Numbered from the stretch's first letter, positions 33,801 to 45,460 are shown. The stretch is 64,000 nt of DNA from Liolophura sinensis (GCF_032854445.1 NC_088306.1:3220373-3284372), one strand, 5' to 3'. Notes: generated by a model from the letters alone, not told the origin. A program made the numbers and translations.

Positions 33801-36800
33801 CAATGGTTGTGTTCGTCAACGTATTATGTCACACTCACCAGGAGGACTATTTAGGCATGAGTTTACTTCACATATGACGTTAAAAGACGACGAAACCCGA
33901 ATCTGCATCCAGTCTCCGTTGTGTTGTATGACACCGTTATCCCCATTAGTTTCTTTGTTCATCCATGGGGTGTAGTTGGCCTTATCCCTTTTGTGCCAAT
34001 CCTGGTATCCCCAGTACCACGTGGAATTATGCACAGTTATCCCAAGCCATGTCGCCCAAGTACTGGGAAGAAGACCTGCGCATACAGATAAAAAAAAGTT
34101 AAACCAATTATTCACATCATTGGATTGGTATTCAACGCAGTGCTCAAGATATTTTAGGTATACGACTGCGGCTACCAGTGTGATGGAATAAACCGTACAG
34201 CGCCCTAGGGATATCCACGATCATCCACACGGAATCAAAACAGACAATCGCTGATATTAAGTCAGAACATACCGTGCGTCTCTGAAAAATGTTTACTGCT
34301 GGTCTTTGGATGGCTCCGTTGTATTTTATATACTTTCTTTAGTTCTTTGGTGGTTTGTGTTATTCGTCGTTTTGGGAATTGACCTTGCAATCATTGACTT
34401 GAACGTCCTTGTCTCTCGACGTATAAATCAATGCTTTCACGCTTCAAAATATTAATTTTTATGCAACGTAATGAGATTGCAAACTTTCAAGTATCACAAT
34501 GCAAGTTGTACAGAAAAGAAGATTTTGTCTGAGTCTCCAACATGATAAGCGTACACCACGTCTGGGTGCCCTTTCACGTCATGCATCTGACATAAATTTC
34601 CTGTGGGATCGCTTACTTTCTATCACATTGGAATACACTGTGGGCTTGCAGTCTTTTTGCAAATCTGTGCTTCAGATATGCGAAAATACTGCAGATCATT
34701 ACCAAAGGTCAGCAGCTTTATTCCGCGTATTCCGTCATCCCCCAGTCATTAAACTGACCCCGTCTTATAATAAGGGTGAAATATAATACATTAGTAGAGT
34801 GAAATATTCCTGCGTACGGCGAAAAACGTCAATCAAATAAATAAATAAATACATAAATAATACATTAATTGGTATGGGAAAACAATAACAATATATTTAT
34901 AAATATGAGCAGTGCTTTACGCCTTTCTCAAGAATATTTGTCATGTTGGGAGGAAACTAGGCGGGGAAAACCACGACCATGCACGCTTTATGTTGGGAGG
35001 AAACTGGGCGGGAAAAACCACGACCATGCACACTTCATGTTGGGAGGAAACTGGGCGGGAAAAACCACGACCATGCACGCTTTACATTGGGAGGAAACTG
35101 GGCGGAGAAAACCACGACCATGCACGCTTTACATTGGGAGGAGACTAAGTGGGGAAAACCACGACCATGCACGCTTTATTTTGCGAGGAAACTGGGCGGG
35201 GAAAACCACGACCATGCACGTTTTGTGTTGGGAGGAAAATGGGCGGTGAAAACCACGATCATGCACGCTTCATGTTGGGGGTACACTGGGCGGTGAAAAC
35301 CACGACCATGCACGCTTTGTGTTTGGAGGAAACTAGGCGGGGAAAACCACGACCATGCACGCTTTATGTTGGGAGGACCCTGGGCGGGGAAAACCACGAC
35401 CATGCACGCTTTGTGTTGGGAGGAGACTAATCGGGGAATACCAAGACCATGCACGCTTTATGCTGGGAGGAGACTAATCGGGGAAAACCACGACCATGCA
35501 CGCTTTATGCTGGGAGGACCCTGGGCGGGGAAAACCACGACCATGCACCCTTAATGTTGGGAGGAAACTGGGCGGGGAAAACCACGACCATGCACGCTTT
35601 ATGTTGTGGGGAAACTATGCGGGGAAAACCACGACCATGCACGCTTTATGTTGGGGGGAAACTGGGCGGGGAAAACCACGACCATGTGCGCTTTATGTTG
35701 CACGACAATCAACATGGAGATATACCTCTTGGGGACACGTTTTGGGAATTTCTTACATCTGTTCTCTGTTTTATTTGTCTCAAGTAATAGTATTGTCTCA
35801 ACAGTTAAATGATGATGTCAACATGCCACACACAAATTTAAAATTTGATGTAGAAATTTTATTTTTTTAAAGGAGAAAGGAGAAAGTGTAGGTTTACATT
35901 TACCTCAAACTCGGCGGGCCGAAAAAGTAGTATCTGTATTTAAGACAAGATCTTTTTTATTTCCTAACATCAAACGAATTCCATGCAATTTAGAATAACG
36001 CACTCGTTCCATTTCGAATGTGATTCATCTAAAACGACGCCACATTTATTGCGCATGCGCTTACCGTTTCTCCGTACATAATCGGCCTCTTCTTGCGTCT
36101 CGAGAAACAGAACATGCGCATTTAGCCACTCACTACACATATCCTTTGCATCTTGAAAGGTCATGGGCTTGTTCATGTTGAAATACACTGTGTTACAGTC
36201 GGTGGTGAACCTCTCCATCCAGGGGACTTCTGCGGGCATGAAAACAGCAGTAAGAAATGACGTATTCGTTGTTACGACTACATTTTGGCTAGATATCCCT
36301 GTGGCAGCCTGAGGCAAATGGAGCCATGTTTATCATAATGCCTCACCCAAACCCCTCGTCTACATTTGCGGCACTCATTATGTCAACCCAAGGGGTAAAA
36401 CGTACCCCAAGTGGTGACCATCCCTCACCTGAACATATCAACCATCGGTTTTATCAATGTCATGAAAGTGTAAGTAACTCCTACATAAAAATTAACTATT
36501 TGGTCACAGTATACCGACACCAGAACATCCTATCCAGACACAGTATACCGACACCAGAACGCCCTATCCACTCACAGTATACCCACACCAGAGCACCCTA
36601 TCCAGACACAGTATACCGACATCAGAGCGTCCTATCCAGACACAGCATACCAACACCAGAGCACCCTATCCAGACACAGTATACAAAGACCAGAACGCCC
36701 TTTACACACACAGTATACCGACACCAGAACGCAGTATCCAGACGGAGCATACCGACACCAGAACGCCTTACCCACACACAGCATACCGACACCAAATCGC

Positions 36801-39800
36801 CCTTTACACACACAGTATACCGACATCAGCACGCCTCATCCTGACACAGCATACCGACACCAGAGCGCCCTATCCACACACAGCATACCGACACCAGAAC
36901 GCTCTATCCACACAGAGTATACCGACATCAGAACGCCCTATCCTGACACAGCATACCGACACCAGGGTGCCCTTATCCACACACAGTATACTTACACCAG
37001 AGCCCCCTATCGCCAAACAGTGTACCGATATCAGAAGACCCTACCCAGTCACAGTATACCGACATCAGAAGACCCTATCCACACACGGTGTACCGACATC
37101 AGAACACCCTATCCACACACAGTATACCGACATCAGAACACCCTATCAACACACAGTTTACCGACATCAGAACACCCTATCAACACACAGTTTACCGACA
37201 TCAGAACACCCTATCCAGACACAGTATACCGACATTAAAACAACGTATCCAGTCACAGCATACCGTCACCAGAACGTCCTATCAATAAACAGTATACCGA
37301 CACCAGAACGTCCTAGGAATAAACAGTATACCGACACCAGAACGTCCTATCAATAAACAGTATACCGACACCAGAACGTCCTATCAATAAACAGTATACC
37401 AACACCAGAACGCCCTCTCCACACACAGCATACCGACATCGGAAGACCCTATCCAGTCACAGTATACCCACATCAGAAGACCCTGCCCAGTCACAGTATA
37501 TCGACACCAGAATGTCCTATCCACACACAGCATAAAGACACCAGAGTGCCCTATCCACAGACAGCATATCGACACCAGAGCACCCTATCCAGTCACAATA
37601 TACCGACATCAGAACACCTATCCAGTCACAGCATACCGACATCAGAACGCCCTATCCAGACACAGTATACCGACATCAGAAGGCCCTATCCAGTCTTAGT
37701 ATATCGACATCAGAACGCCATATCCACACAAAGCATAAAGACACAAGAATGCCCTATCCAGACACAGCATACCGACATCAGAACACCCTATCCAGACACA
37801 GTATACCGACATCAGAACACCCTATGCAGTGACAGTATACCGACATCAGAACACTCTATTCAGACACAGTATACTGACATCAGAACGCTGCATCCAGCCA
37901 TAGTATATCGACATCAGAAAGGCCTATCCAGACATAGTTTACTGATATCAGAACGCCCTATCCATACACAGCATATCGGCACCAGACTGCCCTTTCCAAC
38001 CACAGTATACCGACATCAGCCCACCCTATCGAGTCACATTATATCGACACCAGAACGCCCGATCCACTCACAGTACACCGCCATGGGAATGACCTTTCCA
38101 GTCACAGTACACCGCCATGGGAACGACCTTTCCAGTCACAGTACACCGCCATGGGAACGACCTTAAGCATCACACTGTACTTAATCGATCTGAGTCTTTG
38201 TGGCCTACGTGGATTGAATCGCTGTGCCCAACCGCAGTGCACGGTATAAACAACCGACCTTCGAGAGATACATCACAAATTTCCTGACTTAAAACCGCAC
38301 ACAAATCAGCCAGAGCCGGATTCGAACACGCGAAGCAAACTGTTGACAGGCCTGATCGTTGCATCGTCCATCCAGCGCTTTAACCATCTGAGCCAGCTGA
38401 ACCACCCGCACAACCCCCACCCCTCTCTCCCTCCTCACCCCAAGGGTTAACAAGCAAGTGCTTGATCCGTGACAAAACTTTGCCGCTTACCTGACCCTGT
38501 ACTGGAGCACGCGTTCCACTCACATATGACGTTGTGGACTTGAACATCGAATGACTTCACCCACGGTCCGCTGCTATCCACAACAGCATGATTGGGACCG
38601 AAGCTGTTAGGAATGGTACTGAAGTCTTCTTCCCAGGGGAGATAGCCGGCATCTATGGTCGATCCATTCGGGTATTGATTTAACCAACGTTGAAATATTA
38701 AGGAATCCCGGGATACACCAAGCCAGGTGGAAACATTCAACATACCTAAGGAAATGAATGCCACAAGTAGATAAAACACACAAGTAAGATTAAAAAAGCA
38801 TGTTAGGTTATCAGCAATCGCTTACAGGAGGAGAAAATATAAATACGACACGAACATCAGGTGAAAAAGCGTACAAACTTCAAATATTTTCAAATATGCT
38901 CGCTCATGCTTTTTTTTGTTCCGATTTTTTTCTTTCAGGAGAAAAGGGCACGTGAAAATATTTTTGTATGGTGGGTATTTGGGTTCACTTCTTGGTACAT
39001 ATAGAGTTTGCTTACTTATGTTCTAAATAAGGATTCGATGCCTGTCTAATAAATTTATTTGATAGCAACTTTGCACTTCAAATTTGTATAACATACGCAT
39101 TTAATCAGAATTATGATAATATTTATGAATACGTTTAATATATAAATGTGATCAAAATCCAGATTGAACATGTTTGTCAGTTGAAAAGACCAAATTCTAG
39201 TGCAAATATATTAATTAATCATGTGCTACATCCCCTTTTATTACGTTATAACGCACAAACAAATATATACCGAAAGGATGTCCCAAATACCTTGAACGTA
39301 CGCTCTCTAAAAAAGACTATTTTCGAATGTGCACATCGACAATTTCACAATATTTCACCTGCACGACGGTGGCCAACATAATGGTTACCTGTCCTTATGG
39401 ATACGGTACACAAATTACGCGAGTGAATATCGACGTGAATTTGCATTTTTGTCCAAATACTGTGTACCACTTGTGTACAGAAGTTTGTAGAGTATGGACT
39501 AGAGTAAACGGATTTTTTTCTTTAACGTTGTCATCTCACCATTACTCCGTAAGTAGTCTTCTTCTTCGCTTGTTTCCAGGAAGAGGAGGTGTACATTTGG
39601 GCCGTCACAAAGCTCCTCGGCTCTCCTGTAGGGGTACGCTTTGTTGTTAAAGCTGTGATACTTTGTTTGACATTTCCCAGTGGTGCGATTTAGTAAAACT
39701 GACAAGAGAAATAATTATATTTATTATGGTTTCATTATTTATTTATTCATTTGTTTGTTTACTTGGTTGGTGCTTAGCGCCATAATTAAGACTTTTTCAC

Positions 39801-40380
39801 TTATTTATTTATTTGACTGGCGTTTTACGCCCCACCCAAGAATATTTCACTTATATGACTTGGGCCAGCATTATGGCTAGAGAAAACAGGGCAGAGCACG
39901 GTGGAAACCCACGACTACCCGCAGGTTGCTGAAAGACTTTCCGACGTTTTCACTTATTTGACGCGGTCCGGTTTATGGGTGTCGGAAACCAGAACTCCAA
40001 GAGAAAACCACCGTCCTTTGTCACTTACCGACACACCAACGCCAAATCTGTCTGCCAAACCTCTCTTTTTTTCAGTCCACACCCAACAGATCCTACTAGA
40101 TTGCTTCAAACTAGCGCCATCTTACAGGAATAAAAAAGTTAACGCCTTCCTAATAATTCGGTTCATATTTGCCATTCATTTATTTCGTCTTGAAAACCGT
40201 TCCTTTTATACCGGGTAATAATCAATCATCATATAGCTTGGCAAAAATACTTTGTAAATAATATAAATAACAGAAATTTGCATACATGAATGTAGATAAC
40301 TCACGCGGATATTGGAAACTGAAGGACAATGCACATATCCAAGTGGTGACGAGAACTAAGAGGAACTTATAACCCTTCAT
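30848..40380 (-). CDS. Secreted protein with two C-type-lectin-like domains and a PAN/apple-like domain
   Basis: Six exons (40380-40305, 39698-39540, 38745-38491, 36229-36065, 34075-33839, 31203-30848) all joined by phase-1 GT-AG introns give 415 residues. Exon 1 is a signal peptide (MKGYKFLLVLVTTWICALSF). CTLD1 (about 30-160) is split over exons 2-3 and CTLD2 (about 164-295) over exons 4-5 at the same place, after a shared FLET..E..DY/DYV..NG motif, so an exon pair was duplicated. Both keep the TWLG and VICE motifs and the outer cysteines. Both lack the inner cysteine pair and any EPN/QPD or WND calcium-sugar motif, so carbohydrate binding is not predicted by the classical mechanism. Exon 6 has an acidic linker then a Cys-rich PAN/apple-like module (ECVKKC, CCHIRYD, CSWL). 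Role unknown; a secreted recognition or adhesion protein is plausible. Confidence 0.88.
31650..31805. repeat. Dispersed repeat D, copy 3
   Basis: 'aaactgacaggagaccggac', 'ttcaccggttatgtgtagc', 'ctttgccaactatcacaccg', in the last lectin intron. Confidence 0.55.
32080..32260. repeat. Degenerate ~28-bp repeat, left block
   Basis: Repeats of 'agataaaacgtcgt(t)...cag acaaaaa..tcactctct' type. The same motif resumes at 33178-33425 after about 920 bp of unrelated sequence. Confidence 0.65.
32261..33177. other. Unrelated sequence splitting a minisatellite
   Basis: Non-repetitive, AT-rich, no coding signal. It could be an insertion into a formerly continuous array; no terminal repeats or target duplication were recognised. 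Confidence 0.35.
33178..33425. repeat. Degenerate ~28-bp repeat, right block
   Basis: 'gataaaacatcgttgtatcg', 'acaaaaaactcactctcaca' and later variants. Same unit as 32080-32260. Confidence 0.65.
34790..34862 (+). repeat. SINE family 1, 3' end only
   Basis: 'agtgaaatattcctgcgtac', 'ggcgaaaaacgtcaatcaaa' and (AATA)n tail. It abuts a minus-oriented family 1 end at about 34905, tail to tail. Confidence 0.85.
34905..35706 (-). repeat. 47-bp minisatellite grown from a SINE core (~16 copies)
   Basis: Begins with a recognisable family 1 3' end ('ctttacgcctttctcaagaa', 'tatttgtcatgttgggagg'). Then a 47-bp unit, 'gggaggaaactgggcggg' plus 'gaaaaccacgaccatgcacg', repeats about 16 times. The unit corresponds to the SINE core blocks 'ggtgggaggaaaccgggc' and 'gggaaacccacgaccatccg' with a short internal deletion. 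All three frames stay partly open, giving several spurious ORFs. Confidence 0.9.
36505..38165. repeat. 34-bp minisatellite, ~49 copies
   Basis: Unit of 34 bp with cores 'cagtataccgacatcagaac' and 'accctatccacaca'. The last copies (about 38072-38165) switch to a sharply different 34-bp variant with 'ccgccatgggaacgaccttt' while keeping the period. Because 34 is not a multiple of three, ORFs through it (for example plus 37546-38166) cycle through three unit translations and are not genes. It lies in lectin intron 3. Confidence 0.95.
38185..38410 (-). repeat. tRNA-derived SINE head
   Basis: On the minus strand: 'ggttcagctggctcagatgg' (A-box region) and 'gcgtgttcgaatccggctct' (B-box region). Related to 29368-29600. 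Confidence 0.6.
38780..39480. other. Lectin intron 2, nothing recognised
   Basis: AT-rich, without repeats. Confidence 0.4.
39795..39950 (-). repeat. SINE family 1, 5' truncated
   Basis: (ATTT) tail, 'gcgttttacgccccacccaa', 'ggccagcattatggctagag', 'ctacccgcaggttgctgaaa'. Confidence 0.88.
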
Positions 40381-40494
40381 ACTGGCAAGCTTAACCTCTT
40401 TGTTGTCCAGCTTTGTTGTCATCAAGATTAATTTATCTGAAACACGAGGATAATAAGTTCTCAGAACATATTTGCCAGCCCTTCTCAGCTTAAA

Positions 40495-40612
40495 ACCTTC
40501 CAAGCTTAATAACTTCCAAGGCTCAATAACTTCCAAGCTTAATAACTTCCAAGCTTAATAACTTCCAAGCCCAATAGCTTCCAAGCTGAATAACTTCCAA
40601 GCTCAACATTAA
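40495..40612. repeat. 16-bp minisatellite, ~7 copies
   Basis: 'cttccaagcttaataa' and close variants, about 115 bp upstream of the lectin start codon, so in its 5' UTR or promoter region. Confidence 0.85.
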
Positions 40613-40867
40613 GAACGGTGCGAAATTTGAGCACTATGAACTAAAAGACAACTAAAGTTGACCTAGTTGTCTGGTTGTTTTATTTTAGCTCATTATTACT
40701 TTGAGTTATAGTTTGTTTAATTTTGTTTTCTGTTAGTGATTTCTTTTTAAATTACACAGTGTTTCAGTTTAAATCAATACACCGTGTTAGAGCTACAAGT
40801 GAAGTTACTTGAAGAGACTGTCATTTACAGTTTGTCAGTCATGAAGCTATTGATGATTATTATATAT

Positions 40868-41070
40868 GCGTCGACGGCTGGCATTCTTTTGGAAGGAAAC
40901 CCCGGGGAAACCCTGGGGAAACCCACGACCATCCGCAGGTCGCTGACAGACCTTCCCACGTAAGACCGGATTGGAAGGTATTGAGCTGCATTGGCCGCAT
41001 TGGTGAGAGGCTCATTGGTTCATTGTGCAGCGCTAGCATGCTAACTAATTGGTCACGCAGGCCTTTAATT
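40868..41070 (-). repeat. SINE family 1, lacking its 3' tail
   Basis: 'ggaaggaaaccccggggaaa', 'cgaccatccgcaggtcgctg', 'gcattggtgagaggctcatt', then a tRNA-like head 'gctagcatgctaactaattg'. The 3' motif and A-rich tail are absent. Confidence 0.8.
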
Positions 41071-41341
41071 AGTTCATATAAAATGCAACAAACACTTACC
41101 AACTACCGGTATTTAACTGCTATACATGTGAGTGGCAGACTCTCTCCACCTTTCTTTTAATTTTAGATGAAGATAGGGAAAGAAATGCTGAAGTTTCCAG
41201 CTGAAGATGGTGTTCTAAAAGAGGGACCATTGTCTCTTTTCTCTAGCATTTCCGTATATGTTTCCAAGGCTCCAGTTATTGCTTTTAGCAAAGTCGTCCA
41301 ATGAGCATGTCCAACCTACCGTGACAGACTGAAGAATTATA

Positions 41342-41416
41342 CTCTTTGGGTCACTTCGGGATTTGAACTCGGATCTCCTGATCGTAAATCCAGCACTCTA
41401 CCAACAGAGCTAAAGA
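41342..41416 (-). repeat. tRNA-like sequence (SINE head or pseudo-tRNA)
   Basis: Minus strand reads 'tagctctgttggtagagtgc' (A box), a TTTACGATC loop and 'gagttcaaatcccg' (B box). It looks like a tRNA-derived unit, but the ends do not form a convincing acceptor stem. Confidence 0.5.
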
Positions 41417-41662
41417 GAATTTTTGGTACCTTCTACTTTGGAAGCTTTGGAAACCTGCCCTATTTGTAACGTGATCACGTGATATACATCCTTAGAAATG
41501 ATGCAGAGAAAGACCAAAAAGCTTACAATTTTCCTTAAAGTGAACATCAGTCACTAAGCTGAATTAATTAATAAAGTAGTATTCCAGAAATGTTCTAAAA
41601 ATTTTTGAAAAATTATACACTGTTTATCAACAAAATAAATAGCAAACAATCGCCAGTACCTA

Positions 41663-41762
41663 GTCACGCATTTGGTGACGCCATTTTGCCATGATGTAGC
41701 TATATAAAGTGGCGTCACAAAACCTAGGAACTCTCCCGTACCATCGGTATTAAACGCTGTGA
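41663..41762 (-). other. Possible orphan exon
   Basis: Minus strand: a consensus-like acceptor (pyrimidine tract, GTCACAG) followed by about 33 open codons (FNTDGTGEFLGF, SWQNGVTKCVT) and a weak GT. No domain recognised and no gene to attach it to. Low confidence. Confidence 0.15.
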
Positions 41763-41844
41763 CAATGAGAAAATACAAACAAAAACGCCTGATACCAACC
41801 ACAGAGTATCAGCTATGTTGCGTGTTCAAAGGGCTGATGTTTCT

Positions 41845-42207
41845 TTAGTTTGGCGCGCGGTCAGGGCGATGTTCGTGGACACAAGCGTCGTGTTTCACCG
41901 GTCCTGCTCGCCTTCGTCCAGCATGGGTGTAAGCATTTCGCCTTGCTGGCTGTACAGACTTCAGGGAATTTACCAAACCTTCTGACTGATAACAGTCTCT
42001 TTCATTCAGATTTTGTGAAGATATTTTCGTAATAAATCTGACTTTGCCAAGGGAAAATAATGCAAAGTCTTCAAGCAATGACTCTCCCGAGGTGGTTTTC
42101 TTGCCAGTTTTCCCTGACAAGTTACTGAAGAATCCTGGCCAACAAGCACGCATTGCCACACGTGCCGCAGTTCTAAGTTCCCTGCTTATAAACGTGTTGT
42201 CCAACAT
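41845..42207 (-). other. 120-codon ORF, unrecognised
   Basis: Open frame with no signal peptide, domain or splice context. It may be chance or an unrecognised repeat. Confidence 0.12.
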
Positions 42208-42573
42208 GCATTAGTTTAACACTTACACTTGCCGCAAAATGCAATTATTTCATTGATATCTGTCTATCACTGACAATAGAGACCTAATAGGTTTTTGACG
42301 TGACAGCCAATTATCAGGAGAAGCTTTCAGCGCTAGTAATTGCCCAAGTTTATAAGGCTTCTACAACATGGCTTCTCGGAGTGACTTGTCCATCAGTGCC
42401 ATATCCCCAATGCTGAACTTCATCTTCCCGGCTTAAAAAAACTTTATAGAATTTTTTACATATTTTCCTGTGAAAACTGTGTCCTATAGCTTGTTTTCTA
42501 TGTATATATAGTGGCAGACTTTATGTTCATTTTAAGGTTAGTTTTTACAAAAGATAAAGATATTTTCTTACGT

Positions 42574-42651
42574 CAGGTACACCAACAGGGTCAGGAACAT
42601 CTCCATCCAGAGAGCCGCCCACCACGCACCGCTTGAGTTTACTACTGTCCT
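42574..42651 (-). other. Possible orphan exon
   Basis: Minus strand: acceptor-like CATGTAG, about 26 codons with coding-like composition (residues RCVVGGSLDGDVPDPVGVPD), then a donor-like GTAAGA. It lies between the lectin and SLC16-like genes and fits neither. Product unknown. Confidence 0.2.
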
Positions 42652-42659
42652 CTACATGA

Positions 42660-43946
42660 ATAAAACCTTCGATGTTTTATATGTATGCTGAAAATGTTTA
42701 CTCAAAACACTTGTGATTGTTATGACGCTTCCACGCTTAGTTGCCACAGCAAACTATATCTGACCAACATGGTTGCTACACTGTTAGAAGGCTCTTGTTA
42801 AGTGCGACTAAACTATGTTTGGTCGATAAGTCTGTTAAAAAAAATCGATTTCCGATAGATGTTTACCTCAAAGATAGGCCAGTGAACAAATGGAAATCCG
42901 GTAAAAGTGGATTATGCCTACTACCCAATCAGGGGTGACGTTACATGTCAGACAAGTTGAACCAATTACTCTGGTCAGTCCATTTTGTAGACATTGATGA
43001 AACGCTTGTCTGAAATGGAGTTTGTAAACATGTGTAACCAGGTCGCGGTTTAATGAAGCACATTTAGCTCAGTATGCCACTGCCATGATAACGTATGTTA
43101 TAGAGATATGAAGTGAACTTAGCTCAGGGCTACTTAACACTAAGTACGGTTCATGAAAACGATCCCTAAAATGTATCCTTGATCTGTATGTGGACAGCAC
43201 GAAAGACTGAATTTTTCAAAAATTGAACTGTTGCTTCTTTGGGTATCGATTACAAACATATCTTGAACTTAGTGTTGGTGAATATACAAGCCACCATTCC
43301 TTCCATTTATCAGTCCTCCCAGACACACACATTTAGCAGGCATAGGTCTATACTAGACTCTTTGCTTCTTCAAATCCACTAAGTCTAAACCCTCGACCAT
43401 TCTGTGAGATTTTCATCACTTAGCAACGATTCTATCGATAAACTCCATTTCTTGTTGCACAAAGTTGTATATCCGGTGTATAGCGAGCTTGACGTCAACA
43501 ACAGACACGAATTCGCAGCCATGTCATCCATTTTGCGATCGGAAGGCCCATGTTGAGATTGCTTTGCCGAAAGATAGCTCACGTATATCTCCGAAATGGA
43601 GACATCACAATGGAAAAACCTTTTTACCACGGATATCCTGAAACGCAAAACTCCAAAACGGAACTTCCGGTAGGCCTACTTTTGTTCTACAACATTACGA
43701 TCAGTTTACAGGGTTAATACACCTCAAGCTACACGTGTGGCGACTTTATACAGTATAAGTGGAGGAAAAGTTCTCCCATTACACCCCTCCCCTGTTCAAT
43801 CCTCCCCTCTCCAAAGACACGCCCACATTCGCAAGCGAAGGGCCTCTCGTTTGTTGGAAGTTAACGTTGTATAGGGCCCTCGTGTTAATGATTTAAGAAT
43901 TTATTGTGTGGGTCGCGTATGCAGGGAATTGAACTCAAAACTCCTG

Positions 43947-43950
<4 letters not shown>
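42660..43950. other. Intergenic, nothing recognised
   Basis: Short ORFs only (for example minus 43385-43648), without domain signal. Confidence 0.4.

Positions 43951-43999
<49 letters not shown>
43951..43999. repeat. (CT)n microsatellite
   Basis: About 24 uninterrupted CT units, adjacent to the tail side of the following SINE. Confidence 0.95.
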
Positions 44000-44003
<4 letters not shown>

Positions 44004-44230
44004 GGTGTTTTACGCCGTACTCAAGAATATTTTACTTATACGACGGAGGCCAGCATTATGGTTGGTGGAAACCAAGCACAGCCCGGGGGAAACCCACGAC
44101 CATCCGCAGGTTGCTGGCAGACCTTCCCACTTACGGCCGGAGAGGAAATCAACATGAGCTGGACTTGAACTCACAGCGTACACATTGGTGAGAGACACTC
44201 AAAACTCCACTGAGGTAGAGGGAAATCCCG
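44000..44230 (-). repeat. SINE family 1, near full length
   Basis: 'ggtgttttacgccgtactca', 'ggccagcattatggttggtg', 'cgaccatccgcaggttgctg', 'acatgagctggacttgaact'. The A-rich tail is replaced by the (CT)n run. Confidence 0.9.
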
Positions 44231-44685
44231 GTTAGTATATGACTATAATGGAAAACTGTTTCGGATACACACGAATAATAGCAAAGGTTACCATATCCAA
44301 TAGACTTTGGAAGACTCTCTTCGTAACTTATTTTTCACCTGAGGATGGGTCGTGGGCTCGTGCGCTCGTTGTCAAGATGGTCGTCTCTTAAAGACAATGC
44401 CAATGCGATCCAGATGCGGGTGAGAAAGTTTGTTACTAACTTACCAAAGGTCATTGGTTTATCCCAGGCACTGCGGTGTCCAGTCACTAAACTGGTAGCC
44501 ATCGTCCAAGTGAAAAAATTTTGAGTATTGCGTTAAGCAACAATGAAATAAATAAATATAATAACCTGCGACCAGAGAAGAAGCCAGTATGAGCTGATCA
44601 ACTGACAGTGAAGCCATTGTGCTGCACTAGCACGCTACATTTGTGATAAATAGTTATTTCCTCTGGCTTTAGACGACCCTTGCTA

Positions 44686-44910
44686 TCTCATTCACGGGAA
44701 GTGGATTGGCCCTTGACCAATGGGGTCACAGGCTCGAATCCAACTCTTGCCGTTTTTTTTTTAATGTGGCTGTCGGTCAAGCCGTTTGTCAGGTTCCTGG
44801 CAAACGGCGGTCGTTTCAAATTGTTGTGTACGGTTTTAAACGTCAATCATGCCAATCAAATCCAAACTGAAGATCTCGTGGGGAAACACATGGAGATGTA
44901 CCTGTACGCA
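44686..44910 (+). repeat. tRNA-derived SINE, other family
   Basis: 'tgaccaatggggtcacaggc' with 'gctcgaatccaactctt' (B-box-like), a T-run, then a body ending 'cgtcaatcatgccaatcaa'. Confidence 0.45.
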
Positions 44911-45264
44911 TGATGGTTCTAATGTAGACGTGGATATAGACATTGATAGGCCAGCAGTCAGCTGTAATGGACGTTCTGCGTGGTGAAATAAGGGCAAGGC
45001 CAATTTCCAAAACAACACGAACCGCCTAAGTACTAAGAATGTATAGTAAATATAGAGATTATTCCAATTGATACTAAATAATGCATCAGTCATTCACTCG
45101 CTTTGGTATGACCAGAATGCCCAGTATGACTGCATGTAGAAATAAGGCCGATTCCTCCAAAAGTCTGTTCCAGTGTGTGTTAAAGTCAAATAGAAACTTT
45201 GGTAAACGAACGACTCGGTGCTATAGGCCATAAACTATTGATCCAATGACCCGTGAAAACGACT

Positions 45265-45460
45265 TCCGTTTTTTGGTGTTTTACGCCATACTCGAGAATA
45301 TTTCACTTATACCACGGCGGCCAGCATTATGGTGCGCAGAAACCTTGCGCAGAAACCTCGATTTTCTCTACCCATAAAGCTGGCCGACATTGTATAATTG
45401 ACATAAAATTCTCGAGTATGGCGTAAGCAACAATCAAACAAATAATAAACAAATGTTCTT
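45265..45460. repeat. Inverted pair of SINE family 1 3' ends
   Basis: Minus-oriented end at about 45270-45350 ('ggtgttttacgccatactcg', 'ggccagcattatggtgcgca') and plus-oriented end at about 45369-45455 ('taaagctggccgacattgta', 'ctcgagtatggcgtaagcaa'). The two face away from each other, forming an imperfect palindrome about 90 bp past the SLC16-like stop codon. Confidence 0.8.

Noticed and set aside
34869..35870. Cluster of overlapping ORFs (GRKLGGENHDHARF-type repeats)
   Set aside because: All come from the 47-bp SINE-derived array in different frames.
36505..38165. CRISPR-like regular repeats
   Set aside because: No unique spacers between units; eukaryotic context; simple tandem repeat.
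37546..38166. 206-codon ORF rich in YRHQ/TDIRTP repeats
   Set aside because: Product of a 34-bp minisatellite read through three frames; no start context, domain or splice signal.
41342..41416. tRNA gene
   Set aside because: Good internal promoter-like boxes but no convincing acceptor stem or anticodon assignment.
43904..44191. 95-codon ORF with a Ser-Leu run
   Set aside because: Runs through a (CT)n tract into a SINE.
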